This document shows positions 45,187-53,522 of a stretch of DNA of 64,000 bases, piece after piece (position 1 is the first letter of the stretch; the number at the start of each line of letters is the position of its first letter). Where the stretch lies: positions 88,697-152,696 of the forward strand of contig CAZVWQ010000001.1 of NCBI GenBank assembly GCA_964631275.1, read 5' to 3'. The notes beneath the pieces were generated by a model that was given only the letters and a program-made list of their open reading frames with translations, did no database searches and was not told the DNA's origin. The position numbers were made by a program, and so were the translations under genes. Source of the stretch: CAZVWQ01 sp964631275 (GTDB lineage Bacteria; Patescibacteriota; JACMRA01).

Positions 45187-46329
45187 TTAATCTGAACTCA
45201 TTATAGCTCTAGCAACTGCTGTAACTACTCTTTTGTCTAGAGCTTTAGGTAGAATGTTTTTTGGGTTTAGTTCTTGATTTGAAATTATACCTGCAATTGC
45301 TTCAGCTGCTCTCAATTTCATTTTTATAGTTACTCTTTTAGCTCCAGAATCTAATAAACCTCTAAAAAACCCAGGAAAAACTAATACATTATTAACTTGA
45401 TTAGGATAATCACTCCGTCCAGTGGCCATAACTGAAATATTGTTAGGTAAATTATCAGGATCAAACTCTGGTGTAGGATTGGATAAGCCAAAAACTATAG
45501 CTTCAGAATTCATTGTTTCTAAGTCTTCTTTTGATAACAAATTAGGTCCAGACAAACCAATAAAAACATCTGAACCCGCTAAAACTTGTTGCAACGAACC
45601 TTGAGTTTTTGAAGAATTGGTAATTCTAGCTAAGTCCTCTTTGATTATATTTTGACCTTCTCGACCTTCATAAACGGCTCCTTTTCTGTCACATACGATA
45701 ATATTTTCAGATTTTGCTCCAGCCTCAAGAAATAACTTACTAGTAGCCACTCCAGCTGCTCCAGCTCCGCTTATTATGATTTTTGTATCTCTGATTTTTT
45801 TGTTAGTGATTTTTAGAGCATTGCTTAGAGCTGCCAAAACTACTACTGCCGTTCCATGTTGATCGTCATGAATCACAGGCAAGTCTAGTTCTTCATGAAG
45901 TCTTCTTTCGATTTCAAAACATCTTGGAGCCGAAATATCTTCTAAATTAAAACCGCCAAAAGTTGGAGCCAAAGCTTTAACTGTAGTTACAATTTCTTCT
46001 ACAGTTCGTCCACTAATGCAAATTGGAAAAGCATTGACATCGGCTAATAATTTAAATAACATAGCCTTACCCTCCATTACTGGCATCGCCGCTTCAGGGC
46101 CTAGATCTCCAAGACCTAAAATAGCAGAACCGTCACTAAGAACCGCAACTGTATTTCCTTTAATTGTGTATTCTCTGGCTTTTGCTTTGTCTTCACCAAT
46201 AGCTTTACAGACTTTGGCTACTCCTGGAGTGTAGACTATAGCTAAATCCTCATCAGAATTTACTTGATAATTTATTTTTGTGCTTATTTTACCATTTCTA
46301 TGAGCTTGAAATACTTTATCTTGGTTCAT
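45187..46329 (-). CDS. NAD(P)-dependent malic enzyme, short bacterial type
   Basis: Oxidatively decarboxylates malate to pyruvate. From the ATG at 46329 the protein has 380 residues; a TTG at 46374 would add 15. Motifs: VYTPGVAKVCKAIGED with the catalytic Tyr, TVAVLSDGSAILGLGDLGPEAAMPVMEGK, DISAPRCFEIERRL and DLPVIHDDQHGTAVV (metal site), the nucleotide loop IIISGAGAAGVATSKL, and FGLSNPTPE. It lacks the phosphotransacetylase-like extension of long forms. It could supply pyruvate for the oxidoreductase chain and acyl-CoA synthetase elsewhere in the window. NAD versus NADP use cannot be read. Confidence 0.95.
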   Translation of the reverse strand: MNQDKVFQAHRNGKISTKINYQVNSDEDLAIVYTPGVAKVCKAIGEDKAKAREYTIKGNTVAVLSDGSAILGLGDLGPEAAMPVMEGKAMLFKLLADVNAFPICISGRTVEEIVTTVKALAPTFGGFNLEDISAPRCFEIERRLHEELDLPVIHDDQHGTAVVVLAALSNALKITNKKIRDTKIIISGAGAAGVATSKLFLEAGAKSENIIVCDRKGAVYEGREGQNIIKEDLARITNSSKTQGSLQQVLAGSDVFIGLSGPNLLSKEDLETMNSEAIVFGLSNPTPEFDPDNLPNNISVMATGRSDYPNQVNNVLVFPGFFRGLLDSGAKRVTIKMKLRAAEAIAGIISNQELNPKNILPKALDKRVVTAVARAIMSSD

Positions 46330-46457
46330 AATAATTGTTTTTTTGATGAAGTCAAAATTATCTTCAAAAGTCAAGCATTAAGTATTAATAAATTGATTTT
46401 GTAGTTGACATTCAGCCACAAAAGTTGCTATAAAACTTTAAGTTTTTATTTTTTAAT

Positions 46458-46656
46458 TATACTCAGACTAATTCAAATTAAAGCTTTTTAATTTACAAAT
46501 ACTTTCTTTAACTTTGATTAAATCTAACTAAACTCACCGCAAACCAAATTTCAGTTTTTTTGAAAGTTTAAATTTCCCTTTTAGTTTTATCTAACTTAGT
46601 ATCAAAAGGTAATTTTTAAAAATTAAAAAAAATCTTAATTTAAATTGGTTTGGTAT
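46458..46656 (+). repeat. element R3 with long terminal inverted repeats
   Basis: About 199 bases. The left end TATACTCAGACTAATTC and the right end (reverse complement TATACCAAACCAATTTAAATT) form imperfect inverted repeats of about 40 bases. It has no coding capacity. A related element lies at 46909-47300, and single ends lie at 32564 and 49378, so the tRNA-Leu sits between two copies. Confidence 0.7.
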
Positions 46657-46764
46657 AAAATCAAAAATTTAGACTCCAAAAAAAAGTAAAATTTGACTTG
46701 TATATATAAGTCTTGATGCTTTAACAAGATTTTTTGTTTTGAATATCAGTATAAACTAAATTTT

Positions 46765-46851
46765 GCCTAGATGGTGGAATTGGTAGACACGCTGGACTCA
46801 AAATCCAGTGACCTTCGGGTCGTGAGAGTTCAAGTCTCTCTCTAGGCACCA
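46765..46851 (+). tRNA. tRNA-Leu (CAA)
   Basis: Acceptor GCCTAGA/TCTAGGC; anticodon stem CTGGA/TCCAG with loop CTCAAAA (CAA); a class II variable arm (GTGACCTTCGGGTCGTG); T-arm GAGAG with TTCAAGT; and an encoded CCA. It is flanked on both sides by R3 elements. Confidence 0.95.
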
Positions 46852-46908
46852 AAAATAACTAATCTTATCCAAAATTGAATCAAAAGCATTTATTTTTTAC
46901 TCTAAAAT

Positions 46909-47300
46909 AATACTCAGATTAATTCAAATTAAAGCTTTTTAATTTACAAATACTTTCTTTAACTTTGATTAAATCTAACTAAAATCAAAAATTTAGACTC
47001 CAAAAAAAGTAACTCTTTATGCTAAGTATGAACGCTTAAAAACGGTCTTTATGCCAGATAACTTGTCAAAATTTAGTGTAAAGATTGCTATATATTTTAT
47101 GTTAAAATTATGTTAAAAAACATCTTCTATAGTCTGACCTTAGTCTTTTTAAGAGAAAAAAATTGCTAAAGTTTATTAAAGAAGTCTTATGATGTACATT
47201 TAGAAACACTAAACATAGTATTTGCAAAACTCGTTTGAAATCTTTTACCAAAATTTAAAGTAAAATTAAAAAAGTCTTAATTTGAATTAATTTGAGTATA
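46909..47300 (+). repeat. larger R3-type element
   Basis: The left end is nearly identical to the R3 copy at 46458 for about 80 bases (to ATCTAACTAAA). The right end at 47265-47300 finishes GAATTAATTTGAGTATA, the inverse of the left. The ~250-base interior is AT-rich and non-coding. It lacks a ~115-base segment that follows ATCTAACTAAA in the first copy. Confidence 0.6.
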
Positions 47301-47387
47301 AATTATATTGTCTAAGATTCAAAAATGTAAACTTTGAAAGTGAATTAAGTAACAAATAGAGTATAATAAAATAAAAATCTAACTTTA

Positions 47388-48119
47388 ATGAATAACCAAG
47401 AGCAAATCATTGAGATTTTTGCTGAAATTAAAAAAAAATATAAAATCAATTTAATTGACCCAAGCCATATTAGAGGTGGAAAGGAAGCCGAGGTCTACAG
47501 AGTGCGAAACTCTGAAACTAAAGAATTTTATGCCCTTAAACTCTACAAAGACAACAAAAACTACTCATATAACCTTTATAATCCATATATTGAAAATGTT
47601 AGAATAAACCCTAAATATGGTAAAATGATCCGTAGCCGAACATACCGTGGCCGGAAATACATGAGTCAACTTAGAACTTTGAGAGAATTTAAGGTTATGG
47701 AAAGAAATTACCATACTAATTTTGATCAACTAGCTGGAATTCCAAAACCAATAGCTGTAGCTGAAAACTCTATTCTTATGGACTTTATTGGTCAAGATGG
47801 TAACCCTGCCCCACGTCTAGATAATATTAAGCTAAATGAAAATCAAAACATAGAGGTATGTCAAAAAATTTTTAATACTATTGAATATTTTCTAAAAAAT
47901 GGAATAATTCATTCTGACCTGTCGAGCTTTAATATTCTTTGGCATCTAGGTAATCCTTGGATAATTGACTTTCCTCAAGCCATAGACATGAATGTCAACC
48001 CTAACTGGAAAGACTTCTTGAAGAGAGATATTAATAATGTGTCTAATTATTTTGACAAAAAAGTTAAGCTCAAGGATTTTGATTCTTATAGTTTTTTAAT
48101 TAAAATCTTAAATACTTAA
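47388..48119 (+). CDS. RIO-family protein kinase
   Basis: A 243-residue atypical Ser/Thr kinase. The nucleotide loop is RGGKEAEVYRV; the lysine is in FYALKLYK; EFKVMERNYHTNF and GIPKPIAV follow; then the hinge ILMDFIGQDG, catalytic loop HSDLSSFNIL and metal Asp in WIIDFPQAID. These match RIO1-type kinases (HGDLSxYNIL, IIDxxQAV). RIO kinases act in small-subunit ribosome maturation in archaea and eukaryotes; the bacterial role is poorly known. TATAAT at 47362-47367 may be its -10. SOD follows 21 bases downstream. Confidence 0.88.
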   Translation: MNNQEQIIEIFAEIKKKYKINLIDPSHIRGGKEAEVYRVRNSETKEFYALKLYKDNKNYSYNLYNPYIENVRINPKYGKMIRSRTYRGRKYMSQLRTLREFKVMERNYHTNFDQLAGIPKPIAVAENSILMDFIGQDGNPAPRLDNIKLNENQNIEVCQKIFNTIEYFLKNGIIHSDLSSFNILWHLGNPWIIDFPQAIDMNVNPNWKDFLKRDINNVSNYFDKKVKLKDFDSYSFLIKILNT

Positions 48120-48140
48120 TAATCTAATAACAAAATAAAT

Positions 48141-48749
48141 ATGTATACTTTAATGACTTTGCCTTATGGCTATTCTGACTTAGAACCTTATATTGATGCC
48201 TTGACTGTAGAAACTCACTACGACAAACATCATCGTGGTTATGTGGCTAAGCTAAATCAAGCTTTAGAAAGTCATTCTGATCTTTTAGAAATGTCGATAG
48301 AAGACTTGTTAAAAAACTTAAACAAAATTCCAGATGAAAAAAAAATAGCTGTTATAAATAATGGTGGTCAAGTCTATAATCACAATTTATACTGGGAATC
48401 TATAACTCCAAACGGTGGCGGGGAGCCTGCTGGAGAGTTGGCAGAAAAAATTAACGAATCCTTTGGTAGCTTTAACCAGTTCAAAGCAGATTTTTCTAAT
48501 ACCGCTACTACTCAATTTGGTTCTGGGTGGGCTTGGTTAAGTTTAGATTCAAAAGCCGATTTGGTTATAAGTTCTACATCTAATGCTGATAGCCCACTTC
48601 TACATGGTATGACTCCAATTATGACTATGGATGTCTGGGAGCATGCCTATTATCTAAAGTACAAAAATCTTAGACCATCTTACATAGAAGCTTTTTGGAA
48701 TTTAGTTAATTGGGAGGAAATTGCAAAAAAATACAATGCTACCAAGTAA
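48141..48749 (+). CDS. superoxide dismutase (Fe/Mn)
   Basis: A 202-residue enzyme that converts superoxide to peroxide and oxygen. Metal ligands are the His in VETHYDKHHRGYV, the His in QVYNHNLYWE, the Asp and His in MDVWEHAYYLKY. The core GSGWAWLSLD is present. Iron versus manganese cannot be decided. It lies in a run with the RIO kinase upstream (21 bases) and idi downstream (overlap), so it is probably co-transcribed with them. Confidence 0.95.
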   Translation: MYTLMTLPYGYSDLEPYIDALTVETHYDKHHRGYVAKLNQALESHSDLLEMSIEDLLKNLNKIPDEKKIAVINNGGQVYNHNLYWESITPNGGGEPAGELAEKINESFGSFNQFKADFSNTATTQFGSGWAWLSLDSKADLVISSTSNADSPLLHGMTPIMTMDVWEHAYYLKYKNLRPSYIEAFWNLVNWEEIAKKYNATK

Positions 48750-49275
48750 TCAAGAGTTAGAAAAAGTAGTTTTGGTTGATGAAAGAAATAACATTCTAGG
48801 TGAAGCTCTAAAATCAGAAGTTCACACCAATGATACCCCTTTGCACAGAGGTTTCTCTGTTTTTCTTTTTAGTGATGATAAATTATTATTACAACAAAGA
48901 GCAAGCACTAAACAAACATGGCCACTTGTTTGGTCTAATTCGTGCTGTGGTCATCCGATGTTAAACGAAAGTAATGAAAATGCTGCTCTTAGGCGTCTAA
49001 ATTACGAGCTTGGCTACCAACCTAACCAAATTAAAGATCTAAAAATTGTAATTTCTAACTACCGTTACAGGTATCAAAGAGATGGTATTGTAGAAAACGA
49101 AATTTGTCCAATTTTGGTTGCCAAAACTAAACACCAACCGAGTCTTAATCCAGATGAAGTTCAAGCTACTAAGTGGATTCTTTGGACTGAATTTTTAAAA
49201 ATTGCCAAAAAAAAACCTAAAGAATTTTCAGAATGGAGTCTAGAAGAAGCAACTTTGATCAAAAATTTATTGTAA
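48736..49275 (+). CDS. idi: isopentenyl-diphosphate delta-isomerase, type 1
   Basis: Interconverts IPP and DMAPP for isoprenoid synthesis. 179 residues with a Nudix-like core: VVLVDERNNILG, LHRGFSVFLF, LLLQQRASTKQTWPLVWSNSCCGHP with the catalytic Cys, ENAALRRLNYELG and the catalytic Glu in VENEICPIL. The ATG at 48736 lies inside the SOD gene (14-base overlap); an earlier TTG at 48721 is possible. No other isoprenoid genes are in the window. Confidence 0.94.
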   Translation: MLPSNQELEKVVLVDERNNILGEALKSEVHTNDTPLHRGFSVFLFSDDKLLLQQRASTKQTWPLVWSNSCCGHPMLNESNENAALRRLNYELGYQPNQIKDLKIVISNYRYRYQRDGIVENEICPILVAKTKHQPSLNPDEVQATKWILWTEFLKIAKKKPKEFSEWSLEEATLIKNLL

Positions 49276-49500
49276 AAATATCTTTTTTAAACTAAATTAC
49301 TACTTTTTACTTTAAAATAAACAAAAAACAAAAATTCCGTTTTAGTTTAATCTATTCAGTATCAAAAGTATTCTTAAAAATTAAAAAATCCCTAATTTGA
49401 ATTGATTTGAGCATAAAAACAACCGTTATAGCAATAACTTATTTAAGTTGAATCTAGAATTATACTTGACAATAACAAAAAATATGTCTTTAAAATAAAA
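49276..49500. other. spacer with an R3 right end and a promoter-like site
   Basis: An R3-type right end lies at 49378-49414 (CCTAATTTGAATTGATTTGAGC). A TTGACA at 49466-49471 and TAAAAT at 49491-49496 could form a promoter for the pseudogene that follows. Confidence 0.4.
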
Positions 49501-50608
49501 AAATTTGTGGACTTAAATCTAAAACAGCTAAAAGAGATTGAAAATAAATTTCTGTCTCAGCTGAGTCAAAGAACCAAAAATCAAAATATTCTTTGCTCTT
49601 CAATTAACCTTAAAAAAGGCAAAGTTTAGGTTATCTATATAGGAGGTTCACATATCGAATATGGTCTGATAAATTCTAAAAGAAGATTGCAAGATTTTAG
49701 AAGTTTTCAAATCAACCCTATCCAAACAGAAGCTGATTTTTTGGATTACCTAAGAACTTGTCTTGACAGCCGAGCTTCAAAAGTTGTTATTTCTATAGCT
49801 GCAGACTTAAGGAATATAGAAACAAAAGATGGAATTCAAGGAATTTTACAATCCAATCACCGTATTCATAATTTTGACTTTTTAGTTGGTAAATCAGTTG
49901 GTAAATGGCTTAACCAAAAATTAAGTTATCAGTTTGGTCAAGAATTTATAGCTATAAACAACTTAGTTTCTTTGGCTCAAGGTTTAGACTCTAAAGATTT
50001 TAAAAAAAAATCAAACAATTGTTGGTATTGCAGCAACTGGTATAAACTTAGGTTATTTTGATTCCAAAAGTAGTTTTGTTAACTTAGAATCAGGAAAATT
50101 TAAACTAGCAAACAAAGAAACCTCTCAACTCGTAGGTGAAGAATTTTTGTTTCAAATTTTTAATGCCGAAGCTTCAAAGGTTTCTCTTAAAATAAAATTA
50201 AATAATAAGCAAGATTTTAGAAAAGCTTTATTCTCAAAAAATTTAGATGTTAGAAAATTAGCCACTCAAATTTTGAAACAATCTGCTCAGATTTATGCAG
50301 CTCAAATCAAAGCTTTAATTGATTTTAAAGGACTTGATAATCAGAATGTAAATCTTGTGATGGAAGGATCTTTGTTTTGGGATTTAGGAGATTTTAAAGA
50401 AATTGTTTTGCAAACTTTAGAAGTTTTAGGAAAGTCAAGAAAAGAGATAAAACTAACCAGAATTAGGTTTGGTTTTATTCTTGGTTCTTCTAAGATTTTT
50501 AAATACAACCTCAAAAAAGAAAGAAAAGAAATTCTGATTGTTCAAGAACTTTTCACTTTTTTTAGAAATCTAAACTGGTTTTCACAGGCTCCGCCTCAAG
50601 CAATTTAA
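49501..50608 (+). pseudogene. decayed hexokinase-like gene
   Basis: Three frame pieces read as one protein of about 365 residues. The first (from the GTG at 49507) has FVDLNLKQLKEIENKFLSQL and is stopped by a TAG at 49629, then VIYIGGSHIEYGLI continues in frame. A frameshift near 50015, in a run of A's, separates LAQGLDSKDF from TIVGIAATGINLGYFDS. The last piece has VNLESGKFKLAN and NLVMEGSLFWDLGDFKEIV. The order resembles eukaryote-type hexokinase (GTGTN, VNxExG, VxDGSLxxxxPxF), a fairly weak match. One stop and one frameshift make it non-functional as read. An intact ROK kinase lies 1.3 kb downstream. Confidence 0.6.
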
Positions 50609-50730
50609 GGTAGAAACTTCTACTTTCTGATTAAACTCCAAACAGGAGAGTTTTTGCCGTACATTTAACCTGTTTTTGTGGGAAGTTATTATAATTATAG
50701 CAATTCCAAGTTCAATTTAGATAAGTTATT

Positions 50731-50835
50731 AGATATTACACCTTCCCGTTAATCATTACGGTAATTGTCTGTTAAGAATTTACCTTAAACAAGGGATTTA
50801 TTTCCTTGTAAAGAGTTAAATTTAGGATAATATAT
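50731..50835 (+). repeat. dispersed repeat R1 (full)
   Basis: Left TTACACCTTCCCGTTAATC, centre ATTACGGTAATTGTCTGTTAAG, and the hairpin ACCTTAAACAAGGG followed by TTTATTTCCTT. It lies directly upstream of the HAD gene. Confidence 0.75.
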
Positions 50836-50879
50836 ATTTAAAGTAAGTTTAAGTATTTTAAAAAAATTAAAAATTAACT

Positions 50880-51913
50880 ATGTTTCAAAATATACCTGTA
50901 GAGTATGGTGCAGAGAGAGAGAAAAAAGAGATGTTTTTGTAGTTTCATTCGATTTTGACGGAAATTTATCTCCAGAAGATAATTTTACTCCAGAAATAGA
51001 ACGTTCCTCTGGAATCTTAAATTTAGCAGAAGCTCTAGGAAGAGAACTTCTACAATTCAATACCCCTGAACATATATTCGAGTCTAACAAAATTCCAATG
51101 ATTAATACAGCAAGGAGTTTTGAAGAAATTCAAGTTTTAATTGCACATGCAAGAGAACGATTTAAAATAGAAAAAACTAAATATCCACATCAAATAGTTA
51201 ATAGTTTAATCGAAAGAGGTTTGGAATTTTTAGAAAATTATCCAATTGGTATTTTTTTCAATGGAAGGCAAATTATTTTACCAAAAATTGGTCTTTTTAA
51301 GAAAATTGAAAATTCAGAAAAATCACAAAAATATAAAATTAATTGTCAACCAAATTATATTTCTATAGAAGAAAATCTCTCTAGCAAATATAATCCAGAT
51401 TTATTTTTTAATAAATTAACTAAAGAAGGAATAGAAATTGTTGTTAGCAATCAAAGTGATCCTCGACAAATCTCAGATGTTATAACTTTAGGTTCCCTTG
51501 AACTTGCAGAAGCATTGCAGAAAAGAGGTTTTCTTGTTGTTAGATTAAATAAAAATCAAGATCCAAACAAAGTTTATGATACAATTACGAAATTAGCTGT
51601 TGATTATGGAATAACAATAAATGGTAACGGAATAATCGGTACAAACCAACAAAGAGGAAAACCTTTTGAATTACAACCTAAAAATTCAGATGATAGTGAA
51701 ATTACAAAACTTTCAGGAGTTATAACTCTATTGACTTTATTAAAAAATATTATAACTGAAATTGAATTTGAAATTTATCATACTGGTAATAGTGATTCTA
51801 CTGACAGACCTGTAATTAATAGCTATAAAGGAAGATTTACAAATTTAGATAATAAAGATGGAGAACCCTCACACGGTTATAAAGTTGCAACTTCTGCACT
51901 TCAAATAAATTAA
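50880..51913 (+). CDS. HAD-superfamily phosphatase-like protein, frameshifted near the start
   Basis: The conserved frame runs from about 50929 (RDVFVVSFDFDGNLSPEDNF) to 51913. The ATG at 50880 starts MFQNIPVEYGAERE in another frame; one extra A in the A6 run at 50922-50927 would join them into about 345 residues. HAD motif 1 is FDFDGNL, motif 2 probably INTARSFEE (Cof-type 'TGR' position), and motif 4 probably HTGNSDSTDRPV. A central ~150 residues (ITLGSLELAEALQKRG) are unfamiliar. It ends nine bases before the ROK kinase, so it may be a sugar-phosphate phosphatase in the same operon. The substrate is inferred only from context. Confidence 0.6.
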
Positions 51914-51922
51914 GTTTATCTT

Positions 51923-52864
51923 ATGAATAAAAATTATATTTTAGCTCTTGATATCGGTAATACAAAAATTGCAGGAGCAGTATTTAATCAAACCACAGAT
52001 CAACAAGTTGAGTATAAACGTATTGAACTTCCGCCCATAAATAATGCGAGAGAACATTTGGATGAAATAATCAAATTGGCTAAAATTTTGTCCTCAAGCC
52101 ACAAAATACATGCTATTGGAGTTAGTTTTGGAGGTCCTGTTGATCAAAATGGTAATGTCATGCTTTCTCATACTATAAAAGGATGGGAAAATATTGATTT
52201 AAAATTAATTTTAGAAAACAATTTCCAATGTAAAGTAATCATTGATAATGATGCTAATAGTGCAGCTTTTGGTGAATATTCTTTTGGAAATCATAATTTG
52301 AGTGATGATTCAATGATGTATATAACCTATTCAACTGGAATTGGTGGAGGTTTTGTTTTGAATGGAAAACTTTGGCTTGGATATCAAGGCCTGGCAGGTG
52401 AAATTGGTCATATGCTTGTAGATCCTAACGGACCTAGATGGTGGGGTGACAGAAAAGGAGCTGTTTACAGAATTTCAAGTGGTACTTATATTGCAAAAAG
52501 AGCTAAAAGATGGCTTGATGATGAGCCGTTTCAAGGAGAAATTTTAAGAAAAAAAGTTGATAATAAACTAGAAAATATTACCGCCAAAATAGTTGCCCAG
52601 GCCGCTGATGAAGGGGATAAAATTGCTTGGGAATCTCTTCAGTATTCTGCTTGGGGACTTGGAATTGCAATTGCCAACACTGCAAATTTATTAAACCTCA
52701 AAACTATTGTAATAGGTGGTAGTGTGATTAAGGCTGGTAAAAAATTCTGGAATCATATCCTCGAAACTGCAATGAAAAATAAAATGCCTGAAATAGAATT
52801 TGAAATATTAAAAGCCAACCTTGGTGATCAAGCACCGATTTGGGGGGGCTTATCAAAGAGCTAA
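51923..52864 (+). CDS. ROK-family sugar kinase, C-terminus frameshifted in a G run
   Basis: A 313-residue probable glucokinase. ATP site: ILALDIGNTKIAGAVF. Then GVSFGGPVD, VIIDNDANSAAFGEYSFG, TYSTGIGGGFVLNGKLW and GEIGHMLVDPNGP. The ROK zinc motif (CxCGxxGC) is absent; PRWWGDRKGAVYRISSG stands in its place. The frame ends IWGGLSKS just after a G7 run (52842-52848). With one G fewer it would read IWGAYQRAKENFER and stop at 52883, matching the normal ROK ending, so an indel or sequencing error is likely. It is nine bases downstream of the HAD gene. Confidence 0.88.
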   Translation: MNKNYILALDIGNTKIAGAVFNQTTDQQVEYKRIELPPINNAREHLDEIIKLAKILSSSHKIHAIGVSFGGPVDQNGNVMLSHTIKGWENIDLKLILENNFQCKVIIDNDANSAAFGEYSFGNHNLSDDSMMYITYSTGIGGGFVLNGKLWLGYQGLAGEIGHMLVDPNGPRWWGDRKGAVYRISSGTYIAKRAKRWLDDEPFQGEILRKKVDNKLENITAKIVAQAADEGDKIAWESLQYSAWGLGIAIANTANLLNLKTIVIGGSVIKAGKKFWNHILETAMKNKMPEIEFEILKANLGDQAPIWGGLSKS

Positions 52865-52939
52865 AGAAAACTTTGAGCGTTAATAACATTAATAACCACC
52901 TACTCCAATCTCGAACCAATATTTATTAATCTGTTTACT

Positions 52940-53010
52940 TTTACCCCAAATTTAACTCTTCATAGATAAGTAAACCTTTTATTTTAACTAAATTCTTAAC
53001 GGTAATTATT
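52940..53010 (-). repeat. dispersed repeat R1 (partial, inverted)
   Basis: Reads ACCCCAAATTTAACTCTTCAT through AAATTCTTAACGGTAATTA. It is followed 19 bases later by an R2 element. Confidence 0.65.
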
Positions 53011-53028
53011 TCTTTGTAAAGGCTTTAA

Positions 53029-53117
53029 TAATCATGTCACAAAACCTATTCTTGAGTTGATTAACACCTATTTCATGTCATCAAAATTTTGTAAACCTGA
53101 GTTGTGGGACAATACTA
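53029..53117 (+). repeat. MITE-like R2 (full, 89 bp)
   Basis: Begins TAATCATGTCACAAAACC and ends AGTTGTGGGACAATACTA. Two bases separate it from the end of the minus-strand gene that stops at 53119. Confidence 0.85.
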
Positions 53118-53118
53118 A

Positions 53119-53522
53119 CTATTGGTTAAAAAATAGTTTAATTTTTTCTATTTTGTCTATTAGATCTCCCAGACCGTCTGCTTTAATTATTTTTAGTGCC
53201 GTTATATCGCTATCTAGTAATTTTTTACGTCTAACTACTTCCTCAAAAAGATCCGTCCTACTATTTTTTAATCCTGACCAAAATTTTAAAGTAGGGTCCT
53301 CAATTCCATCCTCTTTTAAATTTTTTAAAATCTTGTTTATTTTACGACTGTTGTTTATTTCTGTAATTATTCTTTTGATTTCTTCTTGATTTTCTTGTGG
53401 TAAACCTTGTAGCTTTGGGAATAAATCCTCCCCCCCCTAAGATTTCTCTCATCTACCTCATAAGCTCTACTCAATCGAGGATGAAGCCTTGTTCCTTCAT
53501 TTCCTTCATTTCCTTCATTCAT
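53119..53522 (-). CDS. small unknown protein, frameshifted at a G8 run
   Basis: The minus strand encodes MNEGNEGNEGTRLHPRLSR and, after a run of eight G (plus-strand C run 53430-53437), a shifted frame continues EDLFPKLQGLPQENQEEI ... to a TAG at 53119, about 134 residues in all. One added G or two removed restore a single frame. The second part is strongly coding-like (no stops, charged helices, last residues LIDKIEKIKLFFNQ). The ATG overlaps the stop of the oxidoreductase gene (TAATG), so it is coupled. The N-terminal NEG triplet repeat comes from three 9-base units. No family recognised. Confidence 0.55.

Noticed and set aside
50878..51090. A 70-codon minus-strand frame at the start of the HAD gene.
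   Set aside because: It is antisense to conserved HAD motif 1 sequence (FDFDGNL) and has no recognisable features.
53057..53389. A 110-codon plus-strand open frame overlapping R2.
   Set aside because: It starts inside the R2 element and is the shadow of a better minus-strand frame (53119-53522) that is coupled to the oxidoreductase gene.
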